Assembly: GCA_001600455.1 (NCBI GenBank)
Contig: BCKC01000005.1
Location: 2,604,001-2,668,000 of the forward strand
Direction of reading: 5' to 3'
Source: Endocalyx cinctus
Lineage: Eukaryota; Ascomycota; Sordariomycetes; Amphisphaeriales; Apiosporaceae
DNA: 64,000 nt
Made by a program: the position numbers and the translations under genes
Part shown: piece after piece, positions 49,306-60,523 of the stretch
Position numbering within the stretch: position 1 is the first letter of the stretch
Layout: each line of letters begins with the position of its first letter
The notes under the pieces: generated by a model
Told to the model about the DNA's origin: nothing
Databases searched by the model: none
The model's input: only the letters and a program-made list of their open reading frames with translations

Positions 49306-50579
49306 ATTTGTTCAAGGGTAGCTTTAAGACTAACATATGACGGCCTTTTCCGAGGACGTCTATTTCATTGACCGCTACCAGGACACCCCTGGTCTCGCTA
49401 CCTGGAGGTCTGATTCATACTGTTTTTGTTTTTAATTTGTTGTCTCTGCATTATCACCAGACCGGTTCAGATCAAGGAAGATGGTACATTGTTTTTTCAT
49501 GACCAAACAACGAAGAAACGTGAAGATCTGGAATAAGGGGCAAGGCGTTTGTATATTGATTTTTATAGGAATGTTTTTTGTCTTCGTCTTCTTTTTGGGG
49601 AGCTATTATAACTTGGTGGTCGGTTGCATCCAGTAATTTTCATGACGAGGATGGAGAAAGTTGGTAAGAGTGTTACCGTTATATTCGCATGATACCACGA
49701 GGCTCTTGTAGTTGTAATTTGTTAGTTATTGATGAATCATGAAATCAAATTACGCCTTACGCACTATTTGTTTGTTTTTGTGATTGTTTGGTCAAGATTA
49801 GCGGCAGTTCGAACAAACCTTTCAGCTGTGTAACATCGAGTGATCGGCATGCGCTACATAGTTAAAGTCGCAAAAAAAAGTTCACCTTTGCAAAAACATA
49901 GTTGGATAGATTTTGATCTTTTTTTTTGGTATGGGTGTATATATATCGTTGTTTTCGTATAATCATCTTTGATCGCATTAATCTACCAAAGGAGAGGGAT
50001 ACAGTATTCATATCATATAAAAACATGCTGAGACATAAAAAAAAAAATTCATCAAACGCCGGCGTGGGACAAAAATAAAAACCACCTGCGACATGACGCC
50101 GGCCTCGTAAGTGTCCCCTCTCGTTCCTCCTTTATCCAAATACTTCCGATAAGTATGGCACGTGAGTGACCGCCCCCAAGATCGAGCGTAATAGAGAAAA
50201 CCCCGTGGAAACAATCATGGTAATAAACAAACGTTAAGCCTCGACGGAACAGATAGTAAAAACCAGGAGGTATCAAGTGGGGAAGGAAAAGGTCGTAGAT
50301 GAGAGAGAGTCCTCTCATTCACGAATAACTCGGACGATAGGGTGTGAGACGAGGATCAAGTGGCTTGAAAAAAAAGGTGAGTTAGACTCCGATGATCCGC
50401 GAGGAGTGGTTATTTTTCTTTCTTCTTCTTATTATCGACATCCTTTGGTTTTTTTTTTTTTTTCATTCCTCGTCGGACGGAGTTGCGCGATCGATTTTCT
50501 TTTTTTTCTTCCAATAAGTCCGGCGCGCTAATACCTCAGTCGACAAGCTTTTTTATCTTCGTCCCTCCCAAGAAGATAG
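49306..50579. other. Convergent intergenic region
   Basis: 3' flanks of the Atg28-like gene (+) and the DUF1748 gene (-), with T-runs at about 49919-49927 and 50450-50463. No gene supported. Confidence 0.6.
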
Positions 50580-51090
50580 TCATCGAGTCCGTTGAAAGTA
50601 TCCGCTCGTGAGGGCGAGGGCGACCGATTTGTCCATCACCCACTCGCCGGCGCCTAGGTACATGCCAAAGTATTCCTTGAACTGCTTGTTTTCGGATATG
50701 CGTTCCGACTGTAAACTCATGCCGGACGAGCGTCTTATTCCGGCGAGGATGGTAGAGACTGTTGAGTTGGTAGAGGACGTTAGTTTTGTTTGCTTGTATT
50801 AGTTATTTCTTTCTCATTCTTCTTTTTTCCCCCCACGTGATAGTTCAGAAGAGAGGAAAGAGAAGCATAGGGAGAGAAAGAGAGAAAAAGAGGAACGTAC
50901 CAAGGACAGCATCAAAAGCGTAGTGGGTGAGTCGTCCGAGCTTTCCCCAGAGGCCAAGTGTCAGCAAGTTGAGGAACTGAAGAATAGCAAGATATGAGTT
51001 CCTATTCTCAACCAGGTTTTGAGAGAAGAAAGACAGTAAAATAAATCGGATTAAGTATTTGTTACTTAGAAGATTTTCACTCACAACCAT
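50580..51090 (-). CDS. DUF1748 small conserved protein
   Basis: Three exons, 51090-51085, 50940-50901 and 50758-50580, give 74 aa. The first exon is only ATG GTT. Joining it to CTC GGA at 50940 gives MVLGRLTHYAFDAVL, the exact form of the family start, so that acceptor is preferred over an earlier one at 50970 that would add ten residues. Introns are 144 and 142 nt; the second has ACTAAC. Then come VSTILAGIRRSSGMSL, RISENKQFKEYFGMYLGAG and EWVMDKSV, all diagnostic. Yeast members of DUF1748 (YJL127C-B, Mco6) are small mitochondrial proteins without a known reaction. One hydrophobic segment at about 9-24. Confidence 0.9.
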
Positions 51091-53405
51091 CTTGACAGAT
51101 GTATTTTTATATGCCTGGTATTAAAAAAAAAAGAAGGGTTGCGGTCTAAGGATTTCCGAGTTTTTTCGATCGGTTCGAGTCGGTGAGAGAGAAGAAGATG
51201 GATGAAGATATATATGTATATGCAAAGACAACAGAGAATAGATAAAGTGGAGAGAAACCGAAAATCGAGGTTTATTTTGAACAGTTCACGACGTTGGGTT
51301 TCGTTTTATTAAAAACGAAATGTTGTTGATGCACTAGGTAAGAAAGTGACGGTGTTTTGCGGTTGTGGTTTGGTATCTCGAGTGCCTGAATGCAGGAAAA
51401 TGGAGATTAAAGAACATATGATACTAGGATGGCTGGATGGGTTGGATGGGTTGGATAGGATTGCATTGATGGAGTGATTGATTTGAAGATGAGTAGGTCC
51501 CCACGAGCCCCACTATAGCATATTCAGGTTATGCCTGGCTTTACGGAGTACTCTGTACATAGTAGACTGTCTTTTGCTTACATACGTGTATAATTAGTGG
51601 ACTGCCTGACTGTGTACACTGCCACTTGGACCAGTTGGATTTCATAGTACTCCTAGCACCTGATACCGAACTGTCGGACACCTGAAGAATTATTTTATTT
51701 TGTTTTATTTTTGAGACTACCTAACCCGTGGACACTAATAAAAGTGGATTTAGATAATGTGACTAATCTGAATACTACAGTCCTACATACATAACAGTAT
51801 TCATAATTCTTAGGTCTCCATTCTAAGCGTACAGTAAACGTGAACCATTCATAAATACCTTAACACTGTAATCTACCGTAGTTCTATTTCTGGTATAGTG
51901 TATCTTGCCTGCTTGCCCTAATTAATATTAATAGACTTCCTTATCTTATCAGACCCTGGAGTTTCAAAACTTTCCTTTTAAGGAATAGTTGAAAATCATT
52001 ACTGTACTGTCTACATAAAGTTTGCAACCTATTTTTGAGAGGTTAATTCTCATTTTAATCCAATGATAGACCTTCTTTCTTACCAGCTGCTTCAAATTAC
52101 TGGTCAGCATTACATTACATTAAAGTACCCGTGGACATAGCAGAATGAGATCTTTTTATTGTATTGTATTTTATTTTATTTTGTTTTATTTTATTGAAAC
52201 AAAAGTCGCAAGAATTGTTGTTGAGAGGGTCCAAGTCCAATAGCGTCTATTTACACTAATACTAACTCAGTAATACGTATAATATTTTGGAGGGGCAGAT
52301 TAATACAATGTAGATTTTGTTGATACACAATGTCACTTTTACTATTAATTTATATGTAAATCTACTTATAATTTGATGAGGCACTTTATCATCGGAGCTC
52401 TCCTAAAATAACTCTTTTTTTTTTCTTGTCTTAGTTAACCCCTCCACTGCTTACCCGTTACGGTACCACTGCTCAAATTGACCTGCTTTCCCTACATAGT
52501 ATTGCTACTACCCCTCCTCCTCTTTCGGTGCTACCTAAATGGTAGTAAATAAATAAAAATAAAATAATTTTGGTCAACGCTTTTCTTTTTTTTTCTCTCG
52601 TCGGTTTTGACGCACTTTCACACAAGAGAGGCTGACAAGACGAAGAATTCCCTCAATTAATACCAAGAATTGAGAGATTAATTAGAAACAAAAGACGTCT
52701 GAACTCTTCATATTCAAATACATTCACTTCCCTCTTCATCTCTTCATCTTCTCGTCTTCTCTTCTCGTAACCCGCCACCACCACCTTCATCTCTTAATAC
52801 CTCTCTTTAGGTTCTCTACCTTCAGTACCTCTCTCTCTTCCCTTCTTCTCTAACAGCCACATAAGCAAGTAAGTAAGTACGAGTATTATTCATTATTACT
52901 CGGATCTATTCCATTTATATTATATAGCAGCACCGTGCTCAATCCCCTCTATTTCCCCATATTTCCCCGGTATCATACCATGGATACAATTCTACATGTT
53001 TCGAGTGTCTCTATTTCTAGCACAGCTTTTGATATGTTGTTTGGTCGGATTTCGGGGACTTTGGATCGCTCTCAAAATGTGACAGTTTCACTTACTATGT
53101 CAAACAACGAACGCCGAGACATCTCCCTCGAACCCATGTATATATAAACTTACACCGTAAAAGCTCAAACCGGTTTGTACACACGGACTGTACGCACCTG
53201 GACTTGGCGGAACACCGCTTGTTGATCGTCTCGGGGACAATAATCAAAGCTTCAAGCTGTACTAAAAACACCTCTTCTTCCTACTCACCTTCTACTTTAC
53301 CTTTTCTTTTTTAGTACCTTTTTCATCTCAACTCGCCACTCAAAAAACACCACACCCACCATCCTCCGTACTAATATAATTTTTTATAGTTATACCTGAT
53401 TCATC
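51091..53405. promoter_or_regulatory. Divergent region and pyruvate kinase promoter/leader
   Basis: 2.3 kb without a supported gene. The left part is AT-rich with GGATGGGTT repeats near 51430-51460 and the paired motif TACGGAGTACTCTGTA at 51542-51557. The right part (about 52730-52860) is a strong CT-rich tract, as in highly expressed fungal promoters. A GTAAGT at 52873 and a TTTTTTATAG just before the ATG (about 53383-53392) could bound a leader intron; this is an inference. A 55-codon upstream frame starts at 52980 in a strong ATG context. Confidence 0.45.
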
Positions 53406-55025
53406 ATGTCGGCCGCTCACAAGCGTAAGCAGTCGGTTGCTGCCAATGCTCTCGACCACCTCAACCTTGGTGGTGGTAAGATAGAATGGCTCGCTTCTCT
53501 CGACACCGCCTACTCCCCCGAGAAGAACTACCGCCGATCTTCCATCATCTGCACCATCGGTCCCAAGACGAACTCGGTCGAGGCCATCAACATGCTCCGA
53601 TCGGCTGGTCTTAACGTAGTCCGTATGAACTTCTCCCACGGTTCGTACGAGTACCACCAGTCCGTCATTGACAACGCCCGTGCCGCCGAGAAGGCTCAGC
53701 CCGGCCGTCCCATTGCCATTGCTCTTGACACCAAGGGCCCCGAAATCCGAACCGGTAACACCCCGGGTGATGAAGATCTACCCTTGAAGGCCGGTACCGT
53801 CATGAACATCACCACCGATGACCAGTACGCTACTGCTTGCAATACCGAGAACATGTACGTTGACTACAAGAACATTACCAAGGTCATCAAGCCTGGCCGT
53901 GTTATCTACGTCGACGACGGTATTCTCGCTTTCGAAGTCATCGAGATCGTCGATGACAAGACCATCAAGGTCAAGGCCTTGAATAACGGCTTCATCAGCT
54001 CCAAGAAGGGTGTCAACCTTCCTAACACTGACGTCGATCTTCCCGCTCTGTCGGAGAAGGACAAGAACGACTTGAGATTCGGTGTCAAGAACAACGTTGA
54101 CATGGTCTTTGCTTCGTTCATTCGACGTGGACAGGACATCAAGGACATCCGAGAAGTCTTTGGCGAGGAAGGCAAGAAGATCCAGATCATCGCCAAGATT
54201 GAGAACCGACAGGGTCTTAACAACTTCCGTGAAATTCTCGAGGAGACCGATGGTGTCATGGTCGCCCGTGGTGACTTGGGTATCGAAATCCCCGCCGCCG
54301 AAGTATTCGCCGCCCAGAAGAAGCTTATCGCCATGTGCAACATGGCTGGAAAGCCCGTCATCTGCGCTACGCAGATGCTCGAGTCCATGATCAAGAACCC
54401 TCGACCCACTCGTGCCGAGATTTCTGACGTCGGTAACGCCATTACCGATGGTGCCGACTGTGTCATGTTGTCTGGCGAGACTGCCAAGGGATCTTACCCC
54501 AAAGAGGCCGTCCGTGAGATGCACGAAGCTTGTCTCAAGGCCGAGAACTCGATTCCCTACGTCAGCCACTTCGAGGAGTTGTGCTCGCTGGTCAAGCGAC
54601 CGGTATCCATCGCCGAGTCTTGCGCCATGGCGGCTGTCCGAGCTTCTCTTGACCTCAACGCCGGAGGTATCATAGTGCTGTCCACCTCTGGTGAATCTGC
54701 GCGCCTCTTGAGCAAGTACCGACCCGTTTGCCCCATCTTCATGGTAACCCGAAACGCGACCGCCAGCAGGTACGGTCACTTGTACCGTGGTGTCTATCCT
54801 TTCTACTTCCCCGAGGAGAAGCCCGACTTCACCAAGGTCAACTGGCAGGAGGATGTAGATCGTCGCATCAAGTGGGGTGTCAACCACGCACTCACCCTCA
54901 ACGTCTTATCTCAGGGTGAGACCCTCGTTGTCGTCCAGGGCTGGAGAGGTGGAATGGGTAACACCAACACTCTCCGAATTGTTAAGGCCGACCCGGAACA
55001 CCTTGGCATCGGTCAGCTTGAATAA
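53406..55025 (+). CDS. PYK1: Pyruvate kinase
   Basis: Converts phosphoenolpyruvate and ADP to pyruvate and ATP, the last step of glycolysis, in the cytosol. A single exon of 539 aa starts [23 protein letters not shown] marks the start of the barrel. [15 protein letters not shown] holds the nucleotide/potassium-site Arg, Asn and Ser. [12 protein letters not shown] leads into the B domain. [14 protein letters not shown] carries the catalytic Lys signature, and [18 protein letters not shown] the metal-site Glu and Asp. [18 protein letters not shown] is the expected continuation. The C-terminal allosteric domain ends [14 protein letters not shown]. Strong C-ending codon preference fits high expression and yields long non-coding antisense frames. 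Confidence 0.98.
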   Translation: MSAAHKRKQSVAANALDHLNLGGGKIEWLASLDTAYSPEKNYRRSSIICTIGPKTNSVEAINMLRSAGLNVVRMNFSHGSYEYHQSVIDNARAAEKAQPGRPIAIALDTKGPEIRTGNTPGDEDLPLKAGTVMNITTDDQYATACNTENMYVDYKNITKVIKPGRVIYVDDGILAFEVIEIVDDKTIKVKALNNGFISSKKGVNLPNTDVDLPALSEKDKNDLRFGVKNNVDMVFASFIRRGQDIKDIREVFGEEGKKIQIIAKIENRQGLNNFREILEETDGVMVARGDLGIEIPAAEVFAAQKKLIAMCNMAGKPVICATQMLESMIKNPRPTRAEISDVGNAITDGADCVMLSGETAKGSYPKEAVREMHEACLKAENSIPYVSHFEELCSLVKRPVSIAESCAMAAVRASLDLNAGGIIVLSTSGESARLLSKYRPVCPIFMVTRNATASRYGHLYRGVYPFYFPEEKPDFTKVNWQEDVDRRIKWGVNHALTLNVLSQGETLVVVQGWRGGMGNTNTLRIVKADPEHLGIGQLE

Positions 55026-56031
55026 GGGAGTTGAGGAGGTAATGTGGAACTCGGAAGGATTTGTTAGAACCAAGTATAGTTAGAAGAATGGGCATGGTAG
55101 CGGTTGACACGTCCCGCAATAGTGCCACTAGACATATAAAGGTGGAAACGAAGAATAGCCTACAAAATGTTAGGGGCTAGGGATAAAAGAGAGAACCGTA
55201 ACTGGAGGCCGACATGTTCGCGTCGTCGAGGTCATGCAGAGCCATTTGCTTGCTGGTATAGAAGATATTTACGATAATCATGATAAGAATTCTAACTCTT
55301 CATTTGTGCCCGCATTTCCATTCATTTTGGTAGCTTGATTTTTTGTGGTGACAGCGAACTTGGAATATTGGCTGATGTCTGCATGTTGTGGGACGTATAC
55401 TAGGACGAAATGGAAGTTGGGTGGTTCGTGGGTGTGGGGAAGAGTATTCTTGCAGTTTGAGACGAAGAGAATTGGTTCTCTGGATGGGGATGCAAGGCAG
55501 CTATATATTTTTCTTCCTCCATACCGTGAAAACATCCCCCTATCCGACCCGATCCGAAGTTTTGACCCACATTGGGGGTCTGGGCGTTGATTTACCTCGG
55601 GCTTGAATTAACGTACTCTAGGCTGGTTTTTTTTTTAAAAAAAAAGCGGCGCCGCGTTTGTCGACTGACGTAACAAACACTGGTGGTTCGGTATATTATC
55701 ATGACGATGATGATGATCTATCTAGTAATGAACTATTTTATCTGTAAAATATGGAGTTCTGTTTAGAGTATAGCAGGTGGGTATAGTCCTCTTCTCCTCT
55801 TGGGATTTTTTCTTCTTTTCTTGATTCTGTTTTGTTACGAGAGTAACGAGACTTTGTCGTTAGAAAACTGAGAAGTTAGGACAACTTATAGTTTGTGTTT
55901 AGTTACTGTTGGTTACACCTTTAAAATAAAAAGTTGTGAGGAGTCAATACAATTATTATTATCTAAGTTGAGAGAACAAATATATATAATTACCGTTCCC
56001 CTCATTGAAAAAGAAGAATTTCAACATCATC
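55026..56031. other. Intergenic between pyruvate kinase and SDR
   Basis: Pyruvate kinase 3' flank and SDR promoter. T then A runs lie at about 55627-55645. No gene supported. Confidence 0.65.
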
Positions 56032-56991
56032 ATGACGACCGAAAGAGACGACCTCACATCTCGCGTCCTTCCGGAAGTCAAACTAGGAACCGGGTCCGCA
56101 TCACCCCTCACGGCACCTCCGCCACCTATATCCTCCACTTCTTCTTCATATTCCCCTTCCCAAGCAGCCTTAGACAGGTTCCGCGTCGAAGGCTACGCCA
56201 TCGTAACAGGCGGAGCCGGCGACCTCGGATTCGCGGCGTGCCGCGCCCTGCTGCAGCACGGGGCCTCGGGGATCATGATCTTCGACGTGATCCCCGACGA
56301 GAAAATGGCGGCGCGGGTATCCACCTTGCGTGCAGAATTTCCTGATCGAGCCATCGCTTCTTGTAAGGTGGATATCACGAACGAGGAAGAAGTGCAGGCG
56401 GCGGTCGACGGCGCGGCCGGGAAGCTAGCGGCCGCGAGGAGTGGTGGTGCCGACAAAAAAGAAGAAAAGGAAATCATCGTATCCATCCTCCTCAACTTCG
56501 CGGGCGTCGTCGCTTGCGGCCACGCCATGGACTGGACGGCCGCGGATTTCCGACGTGTTCTGGACGTGAACACCGTCGGCGGGTTCCTCGTCGCGCGCGC
56601 CGTCGCGCGCAAGCTCATCGCCGCGGGCCAACGGGGCAGCGTCGTATTCACGGCGAGCATCTCGTCGCACCGCGTCAATTTTCCGCAGCCGCAGGCGACG
56701 TACAACGTCTCGAAAGCCGGGGTCTCGTCCATGACGAAATCGTTGGCGGCCGAGTGGGGCGGCAGCGGGATCCGGGTCAATTGTATTTCTCCCGGGTACA
56801 TGGATACGATACTGAACGAGGGGGACGGGTTGGACGAGGCGAGGAGGAAGTGGTTGAGCAGGAATCCCACGGGCAGGATGGGCGCGCCGGACGAGTTGGC
56901 CGGGGCGGTGGTTTTGCTCGCGAGTAGGGCGGGGAGTTACTTCTCGGGGGCGGATTTGGTTATGGATGGGGGGCAGACTTTGTTTATGTGA
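56032..56991 (+). CDS. Short-chain dehydrogenase/reductase
   Basis: NAD(P)-dependent oxidoreductase, single exon, 319 aa, from the ATG at 56032 (an upstream in-frame TTG is ignored). A disordered Ser/Pro-rich lead of about 45 residues precedes the Rossmann fold. The cofactor glycine motif is TGGAGDLGF at about 59-67, and NFAG replaces the usual NNAG. The catalytic Ser lies in TASISS, and YNVSK gives the Tyr and Lys. The end PGYMDTILNE, NPTGRMGAPDELAGAVVLLAS and FSGADLVMDGGQTLF fits the sorbose/arabinitol/xylulose reductase group of classical SDRs, so a polyol or sugar substrate is a fair guess. Convergent with the adenylyltransferase gene 252 bp away. Confidence 0.9.
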   Translation: MTTERDDLTSRVLPEVKLGTGSASPLTAPPPPISSTSSSYSPSQAALDRFRVEGYAIVTGGAGDLGFAACRALLQHGASGIMIFDVIPDEKMAARVSTLRAEFPDRAIASCKVDITNEEEVQAAVDGAAGKLAAARSGGADKKEEKEIIVSILLNFAGVVACGHAMDWTAADFRRVLDVNTVGGFLVARAVARKLIAAGQRGSVVFTASISSHRVNFPQPQATYNVSKAGVSSMTKSLAAEWGGSGIRVNCISPGYMDTILNEGDGLDEARRKWLSRNPTGRMGAPDELAGAVVLLASRAGSYFSGADLVMDGGQTLFM

Positions 56992-57043
56992 GGTGGTTTG
57001 ATGAAAGGAGGAACTAAGACAAAAAAAAGAGTCTTGATCGGTA

Positions 57044-57065
57044 AAAAAAAGGGGGGGGGGGNGGG
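57044..57065. other. Poly-G run containing an unresolved base
   Basis: A G homopolymer downstream of the SDR stop contains an n at 57062. This is the only ambiguous base noticed and marks a sequencing or assembly uncertainty in the length of the run. Confidence 0.9.
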
Positions 57066-57243
57066 AAAGATTGTAGATAATTTACTATTGGCATAGAATT
57101 TGTTGCTATAGAATGCAAGATAAAGAAAGTGGTCCGTTAAAATTTTATTTCATTAATTACCTAACCCAGAATGCTCTTTTCGCCATAACATGTGTGCAAT
57201 ACGAGAGAGAAAGAAAAAAAGAAGTAAGAACCCATATTTTCTT

Positions 57244-58557
57244 CTACAACTGAGAAGACTGAGAAGACTGAGTCGATTCCGCCTTCTTCTTCCGAATAGC
57301 CGTGCTGCTAATCTTGGTAGCCCAATCCTCCGGCTTCGTCGGAGTTTCCGACCCGCCCGTCTCGCTCTCGTCGTCCTCGGCGTCGAGCACGTGCACCTCG
57401 AAGATCTCCAGCCCCCGCCAGCCCCTCTCGGCGCGCTTCTCGTTGACGGCGTTGCCGCCGGACCTGGTCTCGCCCGAGACCACGAGGCAGTCCATGTCCT
57501 CGCAGGTGATGGTCGGCCCGAACGGGTCCTGGATCACGACGCAGCAGATCTCCACCGCGCCGTGCCGGAACCGCGCTACGATCTCGTCCTGCTTCCGCTC
57601 TACGCTCGGATCCGTAGGTTCTTGCCCCTTGGCGAATCCGTCTTTCGAAGACGGCGACGATAGCTGCAATAGGGAGGATAAGAACTCGATCGTGTTCATC
57701 GTCCGCTCCTCCCACGTCTGGACCAGCTCGGCGTGCGATTTCCTCTTCAGCAGCTCGTCGCCCGTGATACCGATGATGAACCGGCAGGGCTTTTCCGACG
57801 TGCCGGGTTCCGGCACTTTGAGGAGGAGTATGGCGGCTGTTAATAACAATTTGTGACCCGGATGCAAGTGGTCGAAGGTGCCGCCTAAACAGACCGTCTT
57901 GCACAAGCCTGCGCCTTTTTGTGATGGGGAAGATGACGACGATGAAGACGCCGATGATGCGGTCTGCGAAGATGAGTCATTTACGCTGAGGGAGAGCCCC
58001 CCGTCTACGAGGACGAGCTGGTCCTGCTTGAGAGACTGGCCGCCGCGTTCGCTGAGCTTCAGGTAAGTCGAGAGGAGCCGGTGTCCCGGCTCGTTGTTCG
58101 CGTGGAAGATATACATCCAGCGACGGTAAGCCGAGGCGAAGCCGGCCAAGGTAGGTATCACGGTGCAGTTGCGCATCGCCGCCGGTTCCGAAACCTCCTC
58201 CTCCTTCTCCTCCGAGGAAGGGTCGGCGTGGTGGATGAGAACGACGCGCACGTCGACGGATCCGGGACCGGCGTGCATGTGGATGGGAATCGAGAGCCGG
58301 TGGCAGATAACCGACACGACGGCGTACAAGCCGGCTATCACGGATTGCGCCTCGGGCCACGAGAGGGAGTCGCCGACCAGGACGGGGTACACCAGGCCGA
58401 CGACGAGGACCTGGCCGTCGTCCCCGGCGCGCTTCTCGTCCCGCAGTCGCGAGACGGCGGCTTTTAACGGGGGTTCGTACGCCGCCTTCAGAGCGGCCCT
58501 GTCGGCGGGATGTGGAGGCGGGGGTAGCAATAGGAGGGACGGCAAGGGTTGCTCCAT
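57244..58557 (-). CDS. CAB4: Phosphopantetheine adenylyltransferase (CoA synthesis)
   Basis: Transfers AMP from ATP to 4'-phosphopantetheine to give dephospho-CoA. Single exon of 437 aa from the ATG at 58557; an in-frame TTG 42 bp upstream is not used. The N-terminal half is a fungal extension with a Ser-rich linker (about 215-230). The nucleotidyltransferase domain starts VCLGGTFDHLHPGHKLLL, with the T/HxGH-type ATP motif, followed by FIIGITGDELLKRKS. CEDMDCLVVSGETRSGGNAVN is the conserved substrate-binding strand, and KISSTAIRKKK is the ISSTxIR signature. No dephospho-CoA kinase domain is attached, so it is the monofunctional type as in yeast Cab4, not animal CoA synthase. Confidence 0.92.
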   Translation of the reverse strand: MEQPLPSLLLLPPPPHPADRAALKAAYEPPLKAAVSRLRDEKRAGDDGQVLVVGLVYPVLVGDSLSWPEAQSVIAGLYAVVSVICHRLSIPIHMHAGPGSVDVRVVLIHHADPSSEEKEEEVSEPAAMRNCTVIPTLAGFASAYRRWMYIFHANNEPGHRLLSTYLKLSERGGQSLKQDQLVLVDGGLSLSVNDSSSQTASSASSSSSSSPSQKGAGLCKTVCLGGTFDHLHPGHKLLLTAAILLLKVPEPGTSEKPCRFIIGITGDELLKRKSHAELVQTWEERTMNTIEFLSSLLQLSSPSSKDGFAKGQEPTDPSVERKQDEIVARFRHGAVEICCVVIQDPFGPTITCEDMDCLVVSGETRSGGNAVNEKRAERGWRGLEIFEVHVLDAEDDESETGGSETPTKPEDWATKISSTAIRKKKAESTQSSQSSQL

Positions 58558-60523
58558 TGTACCTTTTTTTTTTTCTTTGTCGCGAATTATCTTCTCCAAA
58601 CCTTTTGCAGGAAAAAAAAGGACTGTATATTATCGTACGTAGTAATATGCACGAGAATAAATAGGAATTGCCTTTTTTTTTCTCTCTCTTTTTCTTTGAG
58701 GGTTAACGAAAATGAGGTAATGACCGAATGACCTGATGAGGTGATATTATATTTAAAGGTGGGTAGCTTGTCATGTAATACTTAAAGTAGTTATGCCTAG
58801 GTATGATTATTGCCGTATCGAATCGAATCCTACTAACCTAGCAAATCATCCCTCGGTAAGATGCTTGCTTGCTTTTGAAGGTAGTGGGACGAGTCAGGAT
58901 TCGGAAATGATGGATAAATAATGACATACGTAAGAAATATCCATGGATATCTAATGTGAACCACCTAACTGGTAAGCAGGTATAGGTTTAGAGGTTTATA
59001 GATATGAAGGTATATATATATATATACCTACCTAGAGGTATGTATGAAAGGTATTACAGATTGAATTGATTTCTTCCAGGCGTATTTTGATACTTACTTA
59101 AAGGATATACCTAGGAACTCGATATACTATATAAAGAACACTTAGTATATTTGAGCTATTAGAGCTTAGAGTTAGAGTCAGTAGTAGTAGTCGCTATTTG
59201 GGTATAGTTGTAAGAGTAACAAGTCCACGGGTAGCTTGTAGTCTTTGCTGTTTCTTTGACATTCTATTGCTCTGTGTTTTACTTACGAAATACGTTGGTC
59301 GTAGTTCTTGGTTTCCAACCTTGGTATTTTGAGTAGTAAACAGTTTACGGAGTATTTAATAGTGATATATCGGCCCCCCATTGAGGTACTACCTCAATTA
59401 TATAATTATACATTCCACTATTTTCATACTTACTGTTACATACAAGTAGTCAATCTAAAGATATCTAACATCATTGGATCAAAATAAACAAAGGCAGAGA
59501 AAGAAGTTAAAAGGAAAAAGAAGTGATTCAATCAACAAAAAACTAACCTGAGAATCAAATCATATAATGCTTTATTACATAAGTCACCATAAGACCATAA
59601 CCTTGGAAGTCCTCGTCAGCTCGTCTGAGCATTCTATATTATATTATAGCACCTTTCCTACTAAGTACTAGCTGATTAGGTAGTGTTTAAGTACTTAAAG
59701 ATTAGTTATAGGTACCTAAATACCAAATCACGAACCCTTAAAAAAAGAAAAATTAGTGATTTAGTTAGGTACTTATTATAAGTACTTAAGTATACTCCGT
59801 ATAATGTATGATTTACCTACTGAATTCCTTTATTAGGGCTCTCATTAGGTATCATTTGACTGGACCCAAAGCTGCTGCCCAACAAATAGGTAGATTGTTT
59901 ATGCTCTCTCTCTCTCTCTCTATGTTTCCCTTCTGTTTTCCTATACGTTACGAGTTGTCACTATAAACTAAGATTTCATGTCTTTTTTGAGTCTATCGTA
60001 TCTATGATTTGTGGTGATAATAGAAAAGAATTAAAATAACATGGGTTTTATTATTATCATTCTACCCAATACCTAATAGCATCTCCAACCTCTCTATCTT
60101 TTTTATGTTTTATTTTCAAAACTATTTTCTCCTTCGATATAAATTTGATAGACAAAAATAAACGATATATATAAAAATATAAAAGTCACTCGCTGACAAG
60201 GCGACTGCAACAAAGTAAGGCCGTCTTTCTTGACCGCCGTCCTTGCGCAATATTCGTTACCGCGCGCGAGACCTCTCATTCCTATCACTAATTTTTTTTT
60301 CTCTCCCTACCCAATTCCTTATTCCCACCCTCTCTTTCTTTCAATCAATCCTTATCGTATCGTACTTACCTATACCTGTAGAAATCCAAACTTGATCAGG
60401 TTAAATCTTTCGCCTAATGATTGATTCATAATTGGCGAATAATCTGTCATCATCGTTTTCCCCCCCGAGTATACTTTATTGCGACTGCCATCCATCCATC
60501 TTTGACGAGCCCCTCCCTCCAAC
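58558..60523. other. Divergent intergenic region, 2 kb
   Basis: Between the adenylyltransferase (-) and DCAF7 (+). AT-rich, with two TACGGAGTA sites (59346 and 59793), TACCTA/TAGGTA clusters near 59020-59050 and 59700, and a CT run at 59904-59921. No gene supported. Confidence 0.6.

Noticed and set aside
53778..54887. 369-codon open frame antisense to pyruvate kinase
   Set aside because: It mirrors the strong codon bias of the sense gene; no domain and no independent start context.
56005..56031. Upstream TTG start for the SDR, and similarly at 58599 for the adenylyltransferase
   Set aside because: Good ATG starts follow at once, and family alignment needs no extra N-terminal residues.
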